Source of the DNA: Cystobacter fuscus
GTDB taxonomy: Bacteria; Myxococcota; Myxococcia; Myxococcales; Myxococcaceae
Length of the DNA stretch: 64,000 bases
Reading direction: 5' to 3'
NCBI RefSeq assembly: GCF_002305875.1
Contig: NZ_CP022098.1
Span: forward strand, 10,354,001-10,418,000
Positions 32,931 through 42,997 of this stretch are shown here, in pieces. Below the pieces are notes generated by a model. That model saw nothing but the letters and a program-made list of their open reading frames with translations. It searched no databases and had not been told where the DNA came from. Each line of letters starts with the position of its first letter. Position 1 is the first letter of the stretch. A program made the position numbers and the translations under genes.

Positions 32931-33342
32931 GGCTCCACCGCGTTCCTGCTCGAGGGACAGGCCGCGCGGAGCGAGCCTGGACCCTCGCTCAAGCAGGTTC
33001 CACATTCCAAGAGAAGGCGAAGCACGGCCGACTGGAGGGCGAGCAGGGAGGGAGACATGACGCGCTCGATCTCCGGGTCGGGTGCCTGATTTGCTTTCAA
33101 AAACTCGCACATTTTCCGGTGTCTATGTGTTCAAGGACCCGGAAGTGTGGAATCCGAGTCAACGGATTGCGTGATGTTCTCTGGAGTCGACCTGGAGACA
33201 TTGGCGCGGCCATGTCAGGCGGGAGTGATTCACCACGGGCGTGCGTTGGATCGCCGTGAGCCCGGGTACCGGCCGCGGCCGCGGACTCCGCCGTGTGAGT
33301 ACGTCCCCCCTTTCCCTTGAAGCCAAGGAGGAGTTCCGTCTC
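32931..33342. other. upstream region of the radical SAM operon
   Basis: 412 bp. A minus-strand frame near 33.11 kb begins MCEFLKANQAPDPEIERVMS and is protein-like for about 35 residues before turning into antisense of the cNMP gene; probably a remnant. A perfect palindrome AATCCG-AGTCAA-CGGATT lies at 33151-33168, 175 bp before the radical SAM start. A strong ribosome-binding site AAGGAGGAG is at about 33325. Confidence 0.45.
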
Positions 33343-34950
33343 ATGCCTTTGAGAGCCATTGCCGTCTCCGCCCCGGACTGGATCAAGGGCGCGAAGGATT
33401 CCCGGGCGTTGAACAGCCAGGATCCCGCGAGCCTTTTCAATGCCTGCCGCTACGCGGCGCATCGCACGTTCGATCCATCGAGCGCCTGGTCACGCAGCAA
33501 TTGGGCCGGGACGCGCGCCCAGCGACGCGCCCAGACCCTCTTGATGTACTCGCTCGACGACATGTCCGTGTTCGCCGAGCTGCTGCGACGAGAGCGGCCC
33601 AACCTCCTCCTGATTGGGGCCATGACGCTGTGTCTGCCGGGCGCGGTGACCTGCGCCTCGTTGGCCAAGGAGCTCCTCGGAGACCAGGTCGTCGTGGTAC
33701 TGGGCGGTCGGCACCCCAGTGAATCCATGTACCTGGAGAAGCACTCCGAGCGGCTGCCGGAGCACGTGCGCCATCACCCCAGCTCGCCCCTGCGGCTCAT
33801 GGCCACGGGACGGATCGCCCGGGTGTTCGACCTGGTCGTGGCGGGAGACGGCGAGCACCTCATCGCCGCCCTGGGAGAGGCCGTGGCGGCGGCCGAGGCC
33901 GAGGGGAGCGCGGACCTGTCGCTCTCGGTGTTGGAGCGGCTCGACGCCCGGGTTCCGGGCAGTTGGATAGCGGGCGCGCTGGACGGGGACACCCCGCGTG
34001 TGCTGCCCAGCACCGGAGCGCGTCTGGATTACAGCCAGATGCCCTCGCCCTCGCGGATGTTTGGCGCGGCCGCCGGGTTCGATGTGTTCGGTGGGCGGGT
34101 GACGGCGCACGCCTTCAGCGACACCGGCCGCGGCTGCGTCTACGACTGTGGGTTCTGCAGCGAGCGCAGCTCGGTGACGGGCGGGTTGAGGGATCCCACG
34201 CGTTCCAGCGAGCGGCTCCACCGTCAATTGGCGGAGGCCGTGACGGTCATCGCCGAGGATCATCCGGCCCGAGGCGCCAGCGCCTTCGTGGAGGATTCCG
34301 TCATACTGGGGGGCAGTCCCCGGCTGGTGGATCAGTTCGTGGATCGGCTGGAGTCCGAGCCGCTCGACATCGTCTTCGGTGCCCAATTGACCATCGATCA
34401 GATCCTCACCCGCCGGACCCAGCTCGCGCGGCTGGCGGGAGTGGGCCTGCGCTATGTGTTCGTCGGCGTGGAGACCCTGGTCCCCGAGGCCATCGGTGGC
34501 ATGAGCAAGGATCTCGGCCGCGACCAGGCTCCCTGGTTGTCACGCATCCATCAGGCGTTGGAGTTCCTGGGCGAGCAGGGCATCCACTGTGGCTGCGCGA
34601 TCCTCTTCGGCCTGGGGGAGACGCAGGAGCGCCGGCTGGAACTGCTCGAGGCGCTGCGGATGATGCGAGGCATGTATGGAATGCCCTCGCCGGTCAGCGC
34701 GAACTGGGCGGTGCAACACCCGCTCTGTGGCCAGGACGGCGGCGCCGGATACGAGTACATCGAATGGGGAACGCCCGAGGGGCCCTTCCTCGAGTGTTTC
34801 CATCGCTTTGGCGAGGCCTCCGTGCGCTACCCCCTGCCCCATGTCGGCCCGCCACGGCTCGCTGAGGTGCGCGAGGTGACCGCGATGCTCGACACCCTCG
34901 AGAAGCCCCTGATGCCTGGCCTGCCCACCCTGGGGGAACACTACTCGTGA
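33343..34950 (+). CDS. B12-binding domain radical SAM protein
   Basis: 535 residues. Residues ~60-180 form a B12-binding-like Rossmann region (LLIGAMTLCLPGAVTCASLAKELLG, VVVLGGRHPSES) without the DxHxxG base-off motif. The radical SAM cluster motif is CVYDCGFC (Cys265, Cys269, Cys272), followed by AFVEDSVILGGSPRL, VGLRYVFVGVETL and GIHCGCAILFGLGE in normal TIM-barrel positions. Members of this superfamily methylate unactivated carbons or rearrange substrates; the target is unknown. The ATG at 33343 is chosen for AAGGAGGAG upstream and because residues before it are low-quality. It overlaps the PLP-enzyme gene by 4 bp (GTGA), so they act together. Confidence 0.88.
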   Translation: MPLRAIAVSAPDWIKGAKDSRALNSQDPASLFNACRYAAHRTFDPSSAWSRSNWAGTRAQRRAQTLLMYSLDDMSVFAELLRRERPNLLLIGAMTLCLPGAVTCASLAKELLGDQVVVVLGGRHPSESMYLEKHSERLPEHVRHHPSSPLRLMATGRIARVFDLVVAGDGEHLIAALGEAVAAAEAEGSADLSLSVLERLDARVPGSWIAGALDGDTPRVLPSTGARLDYSQMPSPSRMFGAAAGFDVFGGRVTAHAFSDTGRGCVYDCGFCSERSSVTGGLRDPTRSSERLHRQLAEAVTVIAEDHPARGASAFVEDSVILGGSPRLVDQFVDRLESEPLDIVFGAQLTIDQILTRRTQLARLAGVGLRYVFVGVETLVPEAIGGMSKDLGRDQAPWLSRIHQALEFLGEQGIHCGCAILFGLGETQERRLELLEALRMMRGMYGMPSPVSANWAVQHPLCGQDGGAGYEYIEWGTPEGPFLECFHRFGEASVRYPLPHVGPPRLAEVREVTAMLDTLEKPLMPGLPTLGEHYS

Positions 34951-36128
34951 CGATCAAGACCACCCGCACGGCGCAGATCGGCACGTTCCCCGTGGGACGC
35001 GTCGAGGTCCCGGTCCTGCCGGCCATCAACGCGACCACGGTGTTGTTCCCCGACACGGCGTCGCTCGCCCCGATCGATCCGGACTCGCTCCGCCGTTCGG
35101 GGCGAAGCCCCTATGAGAACTTCTATTACGGAGGGGTGGGAACACCGACCACCGAGGCCTTCGGCCAGGCCGTGGCCGCGCTGGAGGGGGGCACCTTCGC
35201 GGCGCTGGCGCCTTCGGGGCAGAGCGCACTGGTCGCCACCTTGTCGGCGCTGCTGAAGCAGGGCGACCACGTCCTCATCGTCGATACGGTGACGTACACG
35301 ACGCGCTGGTACATCGATCAGTGCCTCGCCACCGCCGGGGTCGCCGTTACCTACTACCCACCGGACGTCACCGACCTCGAACCCCTGCTCAGGCCCAATA
35401 CCCGCCTGGTGTTCATGGAGTCTCCGGGCTCCATGACCTTCGAGGTGCAGGATGTCGCGGCCCTCTGCCAGACGGCCGCCCGCCACGGCATCGTGACGGT
35501 GCTCGACAACACCTGGGCGGCGTCGCGCTGCTTCCAGCCGTTCGCCCACGGAGTCGACATCTCGGTGCTCTCGCTGACCAAGTACCACGCGGCTCCGGCC
35601 GGCGTGTCCCTGGGCGCGGTGGTCACGCGGACGGAGCGCCTGCACGCGCTCATCAAGAACCAGACGGCCCTGCTCGGCCTGCACGTCAGTCCGGACGCCT
35701 GCGCGCGCGCCTCCCTGGCGCTGGCGACGTTGGATCTCCGGTTGAACCATCAGGAGCACACCACCCGGCTCGTCCTCGAGGGCCTCGCCGGGCATCCAGG
35801 CGTCCGGGCGCTGTTCCACCCGTCCCTACCGGAGGCACCGGGACATTCGGTGTGGCGGCGTGACTTCCAGGGCGCCAACAGCCTGGTGACGATCGCGTTC
35901 GATGGGCTCGACCGGCCCACGGTGAACGCGATGGTGGATCGGTTCCGGGTGGTCCGGATCGGTTATGGCTGGGGAGGCTCGCTCAGTCTGGCGACCATCT
36001 TCGAGGCCAATGAGTGGCGGACCGTGTCGCGCTCCGCGGCCCGCGGGACATGCCTGCGGATCTACCTCGGCCTGGAGGAGCCCTCGGATATCCTCGCCGA
36101 TCTGCGGCAGGCACTCGAGAGGAGCTAG
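34947..36128 (+). CDS. Cys/Met-metabolism PLP-dependent enzyme
   Basis: 393 residues, the length of cystathionine beta-lyase/gamma-synthase. Fold type I features: YENFYYGGVGTPTTEAFGQAVAALEGG (substrate loop), APSGQSALVATLSALLKQGDHVL, TRLVFMESPGS, VTVLDNTWAASRCFQPFAHGVDISVLSLTKYHAA with the PLP lysine in LTKYHA, and C-terminal YGWGGSLSLA. The normal GH(S/A)D after the lysine is altered (KYHAAPAG). It may remove or exchange a gamma or beta substituent. The GTG start lies inside the radical SAM stop, and a DMT exporter follows five bases after its stop, so it is the middle gene of a compact pathway operon. Confidence 0.9.
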   Translation: MTIKTTRTAQIGTFPVGRVEVPVLPAINATTVLFPDTASLAPIDPDSLRRSGRSPYENFYYGGVGTPTTEAFGQAVAALEGGTFAALAPSGQSALVATLSALLKQGDHVLIVDTVTYTTRWYIDQCLATAGVAVTYYPPDVTDLEPLLRPNTRLVFMESPGSMTFEVQDVAALCQTAARHGIVTVLDNTWAASRCFQPFAHGVDISVLSLTKYHAAPAGVSLGAVVTRTERLHALIKNQTALLGLHVSPDACARASLALATLDLRLNHQEHTTRLVLEGLAGHPGVRALFHPSLPEAPGHSVWRRDFQGANSLVTIAFDGLDRPTVNAMVDRFRVVRIGYGWGGSLSLATIFEANEWRTVSRSAARGTCLRIYLGLEEPSDILADLRQALERS

Positions 36129-36132
36129 GCAC

Positions 36133-37170
36133 ATGGAGAACGAGCGGGTGTCCAGGGAGCGGCGGACCCACGGCCCCGGACTGGGGCGGCTCGTCGCGTG
36201 GGGGGTGTTGGCGTCCGCGTTCTTCAGCCTCTCGTTCGTGCTCAACCGCGCCATGAGCCTGTCCGGTGGGCATTGGTTCTGGAGCGCCAGTCTGCGCTAC
36301 GCCGCGATGCTGCTGATTCTCGGCGGCTGGGTAGGCGTGCGGCGGGGGCGCGACGGGCTGGTGGAGGTCGCCCGGGTCTTCCGCTCACGTCCCGGCTTCT
36401 GGTTGCTCTCCGGCGGAGTGGGCTTCGGCGTGTTCTACGCGGGCATCTGCTTCGCCGCGGATCACACCCCGGGGTGGGTGCTCGCCACCACGTGGCAGTC
36501 CACCCTGCTCGCCTCTCCCCTCGTCCTGCGGGCCTTCGGCTTGCGCGTTCCTCTTCGGGGCGTGTTCTTCATCGCCCTGGTGCTCGTGGGCATCAGCCTC
36601 GTCAATCTGCAGGAGTGGCGGGGCGGACTGTCCACGCGGGAGCTGGTGTTGGGGGTCGTCCCCGTGCTCGTGGCGGCCCTCGCCTACCCCTTCGGCAACC
36701 AGATGCTGAACGCGGCTCGTCATGGCACGAGCACGCGCATCGCGCCCATCCACTCGCCGGCCCTCGTGGATGCGGCCTCCTGTGTGCTGTTGATGGTGCT
36801 CGGCTCGGTTCCGTTCTGGTGCGGACTCGGCCTCGTCATGCGCCCGCCGGCGCCCTCGTCATCCCAGGTGCTACAGACGCTGGTCGTGGCGCTGTCCTCG
36901 GGGGTGATCGCCACCCCGCTGTTCCTCCGCGCCCGGACCACGGCGAGTGACGCCTACAGCATCGCCGCCGTTGACGCGACCCAGGCGGGCGAGGTTGTCT
37001 TCGCCCTGCTCGGAGAAGTGCTGCTGTTGGGGGCACCCCTGCCCGAGGCGGGCGCGCTGGCGGGGCTCCTCCTGGTCATCTCCGGGCTCGTCGGTTTCAC
37101 CCTGGGCAGCCCCGCTGGAGCCGACGCCGAGCCGAGCCCCTCGGAGCAAGAAAGGGCCAACCCCGGGTAA
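36133..37170 (+). CDS. DMT-superfamily multidrug-efflux-like transporter
   Basis: 345 residues with about ten TM helices. VLASAFFSLSFVLNRAMSLSGGHWFWSASLRY at the start and GNQMLNAARHG in the middle resemble the EmrE-related DMT_6 group of larger two-domain exporters. The C-terminal part has ATPLFLRARTTASDAYSIAAVDATQAGEVVFALLGEVLLLG. It begins four bases after the PLP-enzyme stop and is the last gene of the radical SAM operon. The obvious inference is export of the pathway product and self-protection. Confidence 0.87.
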   Translation: MENERVSRERRTHGPGLGRLVAWGVLASAFFSLSFVLNRAMSLSGGHWFWSASLRYAAMLLILGGWVGVRRGRDGLVEVARVFRSRPGFWLLSGGVGFGVFYAGICFAADHTPGWVLATTWQSTLLASPLVLRAFGLRVPLRGVFFIALVLVGISLVNLQEWRGGLSTRELVLGVVPVLVAALAYPFGNQMLNAARHGTSTRIAPIHSPALVDAASCVLLMVLGSVPFWCGLGLVMRPPAPSSSQVLQTLVVALSSGVIATPLFLRARTTASDAYSIAAVDATQAGEVVFALLGEVLLLGAPLPEAGALAGLLLVISGLVGFTLGSPAGADAEPSPSEQERANPG

Positions 37171-37229
37171 CGCTTCTCCCTCATCAGGGTGAGAGTTCGC
37201 TCCCTCTTTGGGGTGATTTCCACCAGGGC

Positions 37230-40200
37230 ATGAAGCTCTACCCTGAGTTCATGATTACCTGGAAATCTTCAGAATCCTTGAAAGGCCATCGCCGCGTCCC
37301 TCGCGGGGTGATGGCACTGGTCGTGGGCCTGCTGGCGGCGTGTGGAGACCGTGGCGACACGGACCCGACGCCGCAACCCCTCCCGCTCCATCCCCAGAGC
37401 GGCAACAACCAGGGGGCACTGGCCGTGGGCCAGTACAGCCTGCGTTCGGTGCACTCCAACCTGTGCCTGGAGGTCGCCAGCGCCAGCACGGCCGATGGAG
37501 CCCCCGTCCAGCAAGCCACCTGCGCCAACGTGGCGCATCAACATTTCGAAGTGCTGTCCTCGGCGGATGGCACCTACCAGTTGCGTGCCGTCCACAGTGG
37601 CAAGCCCCTGGACGTGCGCGGGAACAACCAGGTCAGTGGCGAGCCGCTCCAGCAGTGGAACGACAACGGCGGGCCCAACCAGCGCTTCATCCTGACCGCA
37701 CAGGGAGATGCCTACCAGATCAAGGCCTCGCACAGCGGCAAGTGCATCGACGTGAAGGACATGAGCCAGGCCGTGGGCGGACTGATCCACCAGTGGGATT
37801 GCCACGGCCAGCCCAATCAGCAGTGGCGGCTGGAGGCCGTGAGCCAACCGGAGCCCGACCCCTCCACCAGTCCGCTCCAGTTGCCGCTCGAGCTCCTGAG
37901 CGATGGCGCCCCGTCGCTCCCGGCGATCTCCGAGGCCAGCCTCCACGTGGACTCCAGCAAACTCGGCACCGTGAGCCAGCTGTGGTGGACGTGCCACCGC
38001 TGCGCCTTCTTTGGCGCCCCCGAGTTCGAAGCGACGAGCCAGCCGCCCACCCGGATCAAGGCCAGCGTGCGCGTGCTCGGCGGCATCAGCCCGGATCAGG
38101 CCGGCAGCATTCCCTGGATCGACATCACGGACGCCACCGTGAAACTGGCCGATGTCGAACGCGTCCAGGGCGGTCTGCTCCGTGGCGGGTTCTACACCAC
38201 GCGCATGAGCCTCGCGCTCGATGCCACCACCCGGGCGAGGCTCGTGGCCGCGCCTGGAGCCAACCGCATCCAGTTCCGTTTCAACGGGACCGATGGTGAG
38301 TCCAATGGCTACCGCGTCCTCAACCTCCAGTTGCAAGACGCCCAGGGCAACAGCCTGGCCAGCAACCCCGTGCAGTACGCCGACATCCAAGCCGAGAAGG
38401 TGGCGGGCCAGACCTGGAGCGCCGACGTCACGGCGGGCGAGGCGCTCTGGTATGGCCAGGGCAAGCTCCTCAAGAGCAGCATCGTCAGACGCAACATCAC
38501 GGCCGCCTGCTCCTCCTGCCACGCGAGCGATGGGCGGGATTTGCAGTACTTCAACTACTCCAACAACGCCATCGTGCAGCGCTCGCGCTTCCACGGCCTG
38601 ACCGAGGCACAAGGCAAGCAGATCGCCGCCTACATCCGCTACAGCCAGAGGAACGTCCCCCACGTGGCCCAGGCCACGCCGTGGAACCCGCCGTACCAGC
38701 CTGGCCCGGGGCTGGACAGTAAACCCATCATCGAATGGGCCGCCGGAGCAGGTCTGGGCGCGGTGCTCGAGACACCCACCCAGGCCGTCCAGGCCCTCTT
38801 CGGCAAGCCGCCAGCCTCCCTGAGTCAGGCCGACGTCGATGCCGTGATGAACGCCAACGCCACCATGAACGCGCGGGAAGTCGCCATGCCGTTGCAGTAC
38901 CCCGACTGGAACGCCTGGCTGCCCACGATCCATCCGCTCGACGTGTGGCCCACGGGCGCCAGCAGCGCCGGCTCCTTCGAGAACGGAGCCCAGTGGTCGC
39001 AAAGCAGCCGCACCCATCCCAAGGCCAGCGCGGACCAGATCGAGGCGTGGCTCAAGGCCCACAAGAATCCCAACGGGCAATACGGAGACTGGAGCCATCT
39101 GACCCCGAGCGAGCGCAACGAGGCCCAGAACTACTTCACCAACTTTGGCTGGGAGGCCTACCGCTTCCTGGGCGGGGGCCGTGGCAATCACGTCGCCAGC
39201 TCCGGCGAGTATGGCGCGCAGGTCGGTGCCCGCCTCCTGGCCGCGCGCGCCTCCAGCGCCACGACGGCCAGCGATCCGGCGTCCTTCACCACCAACGCCT
39301 TCATCGAGCGCGCCGTCATGAGCATGCTCCACTGGAACGTCATCAAGCAGTGGGAGTGGGCCCACACTCATGGGCTCGAAGGCAATCAGCAGTGGTTCAT
39401 TGGCGACTTCAACTCCACCACCAAGACCTGGAGAGGCCGGGGTGAAGTGCGCGGCTGGCCCTTCATGACGGTGAGCGTGTTCTTCCTGGCTCCGCACATG
39501 CTCTACCAGGCCGACGAGTCTTCGGGGAAGGTCACCCGGGAGTGGTACCTGGCCTGGGAGCGCTCCAACATCGTGGGCTCGTACTACCGGACCAACGCCT
39601 GGTACCAGATGCAGGTCTCCATCAACCCGGGCGCTCAAGGTGATTGGGTGAACTTCTCGGTGGACTGGCCCTATCTGACCGGCTTCGACGAGCTCCTGTC
39701 GCAGAGCCTGGGCAGCTCGACGCCCGCGCACGCGAACGCGGCCTTCCTGAGCGACATCCGGCTGCTGCAGGCCCGTATCAAGTCGGCCCAGTACGTCAAC
39801 AACGACATCCCGCTCTACGTGCCCACCCAGACCAACGGCCTCATCAACAACCGCGGACGCTTCGGCCGGGCACAGGTCCTGAAGCACCTGGCTCCCACCA
39901 ACTTCATGGATCAGGCGACGACCCTGGGCACCAGCAGGACGCCCTTCAGCAAGCTCGAGCAACTCCAACCGGGCCTGTACCTGAAGGTGCTCAACGGGGC
40001 GATCAACCAGTTCAATGTCCTGTACACCGACACCGATCCCGCGAGCTGGCGGCGTTGCGATCCAGCCAACACGGAGCTGGGGGAGCCCGAGCCGTATGCC
40101 GGGTTCGCGTTCTGTGTGGACCGGACCCGCCAGCCCCTGGCACAGCCGACCTCGGGCAACTTCGCGATGAACACGGTGGACGGAAGGGTGACGGCCGAGC

Positions 40201-40298
40201 AGAAGCAGCAGTATGGCGTCTGGAAGGCCACGCAGCTGGGTGCCGAGGCACAGCGCATCCAGAAGTGGCGGGATTGGACCTCGCGCATCTGGCCCTGA
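37230..40298 (+). CDS. large lipoprotein: ricin-type lectin domain plus CXXCH-containing region
   Basis: 1022 residues. The signal ends in lipobox LLAACGD. Residues ~65-205 are a beta-trefoil ricin B-type lectin with three QxW-like repeats (AVGQYSLRSVHSNLCLEV..., GTYQLRAVHSGKPLDV..., AYQIKASHSGKCIDV...QQWRLE). A long unassigned C-terminal part follows, with one heme c site CSSCH (427-431) in AACSSCHASDGRDLQYF and many Trp/Tyr-rich stretches. The lectin would bind extracellular sugar; the heme part suggests an oxidoreductase, but no known catalytic family is recognised. A start at 37251 is also possible. Confidence 0.8.
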   Translation: MKLYPEFMITWKSSESLKGHRRVPRGVMALVVGLLAACGDRGDTDPTPQPLPLHPQSGNNQGALAVGQYSLRSVHSNLCLEVASASTADGAPVQQATCANVAHQHFEVLSSADGTYQLRAVHSGKPLDVRGNNQVSGEPLQQWNDNGGPNQRFILTAQGDAYQIKASHSGKCIDVKDMSQAVGGLIHQWDCHGQPNQQWRLEAVSQPEPDPSTSPLQLPLELLSDGAPSLPAISEASLHVDSSKLGTVSQLWWTCHRCAFFGAPEFEATSQPPTRIKASVRVLGGISPDQAGSIPWIDITDATVKLADVERVQGGLLRGGFYTTRMSLALDATTRARLVAAPGANRIQFRFNGTDGESNGYRVLNLQLQDAQGNSLASNPVQYADIQAEKVAGQTWSADVTAGEALWYGQGKLLKSSIVRRNITAACSSCHASDGRDLQYFNYSNNAIVQRSRFHGLTEAQGKQIAAYIRYSQRNVPHVAQATPWNPPYQPGPGLDSKPIIEWAAGAGLGAVLETPTQAVQALFGKPPASLSQADVDAVMNANATMNAREVAMPLQYPDWNAWLPTIHPLDVWPTGASSAGSFENGAQWSQSSRTHPKASADQIEAWLKAHKNPNGQYGDWSHLTPSERNEAQNYFTNFGWEAYRFLGGGRGNHVASSGEYGAQVGARLLAARASSATTASDPASFTTNAFIERAVMSMLHWNVIKQWEWAHTHGLEGNQQWFIGDFNSTTKTWRGRGEVRGWPFMTVSVFFLAPHMLYQADESSGKVTREWYLAWERSNIVGSYYRTNAWYQMQVSINPGAQGDWVNFSVDWPYLTGFDELLSQSLGSSTPAHANAAFLSDIRLLQARIKSAQYVNNDIPLYVPTQTNGLINNRGRFGRAQVLKHLAPTNFMDQATTLGTSRTPFSKLEQLQPGLYLKVLNGAINQFNVLYTDTDPASWRRCDPANTELGEPEPYAGFAFCVDRTRQPLAQPTSGNFAMNTVDGRVTAEQKQQYGVWKATQLGAEAQRIQKWRDWTSRIWP

Positions 40299-40337
40299 AC
40301 CCGCGTTCGGGCACGGCAAGCACCGCCGTGCCCGAGC

Positions 40338-42404
40338 TCATCGAGCAGCAGGGCCCGCGAGCCGGGTGGCGAACCGCCCCGCATCCGTGAGGGGCGGCTC
40401 GCAGGCGAAGTTCCGGCACAGGTACGCGGCGGCGCATCCACCCACCGGCTCCCGGCCCAGGAAGGTCTCGCGCATCGAGGGCGGCACGGGGGCCCCCGGC
40501 TCCTTCCAGGTGAAGCCGAACGTGGGCGCGTAGACCGTCCGGGACACCGCCAGCAGGGGCTCCACCACCTCCCGCGTCCCCGCGAAGGTCACGCTCGGCG
40601 CGCCATCCACGAGCGCGTCCGCTGCCAGCGCCAGGTGCCCATACCCCATCGGGTTCTTGCGCAACTGCTCGCCCATGCGTGACACGTAGCGCTCGGGCAG
40701 CTCCAGGTACTGCTTGTTGGACGTGAGCGCCGCGAGCGCCACCTGCGCCTCCGTCAGCGTCGACGCGCCCGAGGGAAACGCGTTGTCGAACGTCGCGTAG
40801 GTGGCCACCACCAGGTCGCCCTGCGTCCTCGGCGCCGTCAGGTACGCTCCCCGCTCCTCATCCCAGAAGAGCGTCTCGGCCGTGCGCACCAGCGCTTCCG
40901 CCGCTTCCAGATAGCGGGGCTCAAAGGTCACCTGGTAGAGCGCGGTGAGTCCCGCCGCCAGGTCTCCGTAGTCCTCGAGGAAGCCCGGAATGCGCGCCTG
41001 CCCCTCCTGGTACGAGCGCGAGAGCCGCTGGCCGTCCCACAGCTCCGCCAGCACGAAGTCCGCCGCCTTCCGGGCGCTCTCCACCCAGTCGGTCCGATCG
41101 AAGACGCGGCCCGCGAACGCCAGCCCGCGAATCATCAGCCCGTTCCAGCCCGCCAGGATCTTGTCGTCCCGGCCCGGCTTCACCCGCCGCTCGCGTGCCT
41201 CGAAGAGCCGCCGCCGCGCCTCGCTCAGCCCCTTGGCCACCTCCTCCACCGGCCGCTGGAGCTCCTCGGCCAGGGCCTCCACGGTCACCGCGGACTCCAG
41301 CACCGTGCGCCCATGCTCGAAGTTGCCCAGCGCGGTGACGCGGAAGTGGCGCAGCGCCAGCTCCGCCAGCTCCGGCGGCAACACCTCGCGCACCTGCTCG
41401 GGAAGCCAGACGAAGAAGCGGCCTTCCTCGCCCTCCGTGTCCGCGTCCTGGGTGGCGTAGAAGCCGCCCCGCGCATCCGTCATCTCCCGCCGCACGTACT
41501 CCGCCGTCTCCTCCACCACCTTGCGCCACAGCGGCCGCGGCTCCACCTGCTGCGCCTCCGCGTACAGGTGCAGGAGCTGCGCGTTGTCGTAGAGCATCTT
41601 CTCGAAGTGGGGCACCGTCCACCGCTCGTCCACCGAGTAGCGGTGGAAGCCCCCTCCGAGCTGATCATAGACACCGCCACGCGCCATCTTCTCCAGCGTC
41701 AGCAGCACCGCCTGCTTCAGCGCGTCGTGCTCCGGAGCCCGCCGCCAGGCCCTGAGCACCAGCGCCACGTTCATGGGGTTGGGGAACTTGGGCGCCCCAC
41801 CGAAACCGCCATTCACGCCGTCCATCCGGCGCAACAGGGACAGGCCCATGGACACGATGTCCTCCGGCTTCAACGCCGCCGGCGCCGCGTCCAGCCCATG
41901 CAGGGCCAGCTCGCCCAGGCCCTCGCGGAACTCCCGCGCCTGGCTCAGCAGCTCGTCGCGCTTCGTGTCCCAGGCCTCGCGCAGCGCCTGCAGCACCTTG
42001 GGAAACCCCGGCCGTCCATACCGGTCCTTCGGCGGGAAGTAGGTGCCACCGAAGAAGGGCACGAGGTCCGGCGTGAGGAACACCGTCAGCGGCCAGCCTC
42101 CCCCCTGCCCCATCAACTGCACCACGCCCTGGTAGAGCTGATCCACGTCCGGCCGCTCCTCGCGGTCCACCTTCACGTTGATGAAGCCCTCGTTCATCAA
42201 CCGGGCGATGGCCTCGTCCTCGAAGGACTCGTGCGCCATGACGTGGCACCAGTGACAGGCCGAGTAGCCCACCGACAGCAGCAGGGGCTTGTCCTCCGCC
42301 CGCGCCCGCGCGAAGGCTTCTTCCCCCCAGGGGTACCAGTCCACCGGGTTGGAGGCGTGCTGCCGCAGGTAGGGAGAGGGCTCTCGCTCGAGTCGGTTGG
42401 CCAT
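40338..42404 (-). CDS. DUF255 thioredoxin-like / YyaL-type protein
   Basis: 688 residues. It begins [29 protein letters not shown], the hallmark of the DUF255 family, with the thioredoxin-like SACHWCHVM motif and [18 protein letters not shown]. It continues into a six-hairpin-glycosidase-like alpha/alpha region ([45 protein letters not shown]). Human SPATA20 and Bacillus YyaL have the same architecture; the function is unresolved. The ATG at 42404 begins exactly at the conserved N-terminus. It faces the ricin-lectin gene tail to tail. Confidence 0.92.
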   Translation of the reverse strand: MANRLEREPSPYLRQHASNPVDWYPWGEEAFARARAEDKPLLLSVGYSACHWCHVMAHESFEDEAIARLMNEGFINVKVDREERPDVDQLYQGVVQLMGQGGGWPLTVFLTPDLVPFFGGTYFPPKDRYGRPGFPKVLQALREAWDTKRDELLSQAREFREGLGELALHGLDAAPAALKPEDIVSMGLSLLRRMDGVNGGFGGAPKFPNPMNVALVLRAWRRAPEHDALKQAVLLTLEKMARGGVYDQLGGGFHRYSVDERWTVPHFEKMLYDNAQLLHLYAEAQQVEPRPLWRKVVEETAEYVRREMTDARGGFYATQDADTEGEEGRFFVWLPEQVREVLPPELAELALRHFRVTALGNFEHGRTVLESAVTVEALAEELQRPVEEVAKGLSEARRRLFEARERRVKPGRDDKILAGWNGLMIRGLAFAGRVFDRTDWVESARKAADFVLAELWDGQRLSRSYQEGQARIPGFLEDYGDLAAGLTALYQVTFEPRYLEAAEALVRTAETLFWDEERGAYLTAPRTQGDLVVATYATFDNAFPSGASTLTEAQVALAALTSNKQYLELPERYVSRMGEQLRKNPMGYGHLALAADALVDGAPSVTFAGTREVVEPLLAVSRTVYAPTFGFTWKEPGAPVPPSMRETFLGREPVGGCAAAYLCRNFACEPPLTDAGRFATRLAGPAAR

Positions 42405-42450
42405 GGACGCGCACCCTAACGGCCCGGGAGGAAAGGTGCTGGGCAAAGGG

Positions 42451-42909
42451 CTACGGAGTGCCCCAGGCGTTCACGATGAAACCGCCCTCCGGGGTGAGTC
42501 GCACGTGGAACAAAGCCTCGAAGCCCTCGGCATACGAGGGCCAGCGCAGGTGATGCCGCGTGATGAGGATGGCCCTGTCCTCCACCCGGGCCCGGCCGAC
42601 ACGCCCCGCGTTGCGCGCGAGGCACGCCTCCAGGTCCGACTCGAAGGCATAGCCCACCACCCTCGCCCCCCGCTCCCGGCCGATGGCGATGAGGGGAGCC
42701 CGGTCCTCGAGCCGGGGGTTGGTGTTGTCCACCACCACCGACTCGCCCCGCGCGAGCGCCTCGTCGATGAGCCGGCACTGCCGCGCCTCGCGCTTGCGCG
42801 CGTTGGGCCACAGGTCCTTGCTCACGTGCACGTGCGTGGCCGCGAAGCGCTCCCGGTAGAAGCTGCTCTTGCCCGAGCCCTGTAGCCCTATGAAGAGGAC
42901 GAGTTCCAT
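42451..42909 (-). CDS. P-loop kinase-like protein (polynucleotide-kinase-like AAA_33)
   Basis: 152 residues, a single P-loop domain: [21 protein letters not shown] (Walker A GLQGSGKS), [20 protein letters not shown], and [20 protein letters not shown], which is the VDNTN motif of T4 PNK-like kinases. The C-terminus has [19 protein letters not shown]. Such proteins phosphorylate nucleotides, tRNA or small molecules. The ATG at 42909 has AGGG six bases upstream. It is divergent from ppk2. Confidence 0.85.
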   Translation of the reverse strand: MELVLFIGLQGSGKSSFYRERFAATHVHVSKDLWPNARKREARQCRLIDEALARGESVVVDNTNPRLEDRAPLIAIGRERGARVVGYAFESDLEACLARNAGRVGRARVEDRAILITRHHLRWPSYAEGFEALFHVRLTPEGGFIVNAWGTP

Positions 42910-42997
42910 GGCGTGCCCTGTGTGACAGTGGCGGCGGTGGCTGTTGTCAGGCCCTCCTCCGCGTGGAAACCTGCCCCGCTCTCGCGGCGAGGACACC

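Noticed and set aside
37176-37200. Imperfect hairpin CTCCCTCATCAGGGTGAG after the exporter gene
   Set aside because: Arms pair imperfectly and no T-run follows, so not called a terminator.
37269-40319. A ~1000-codon open frame antisense to the ricin-lectin gene
   Set aside because: Caused by high third-position GC; no domains, and the sense strand has clear family features.
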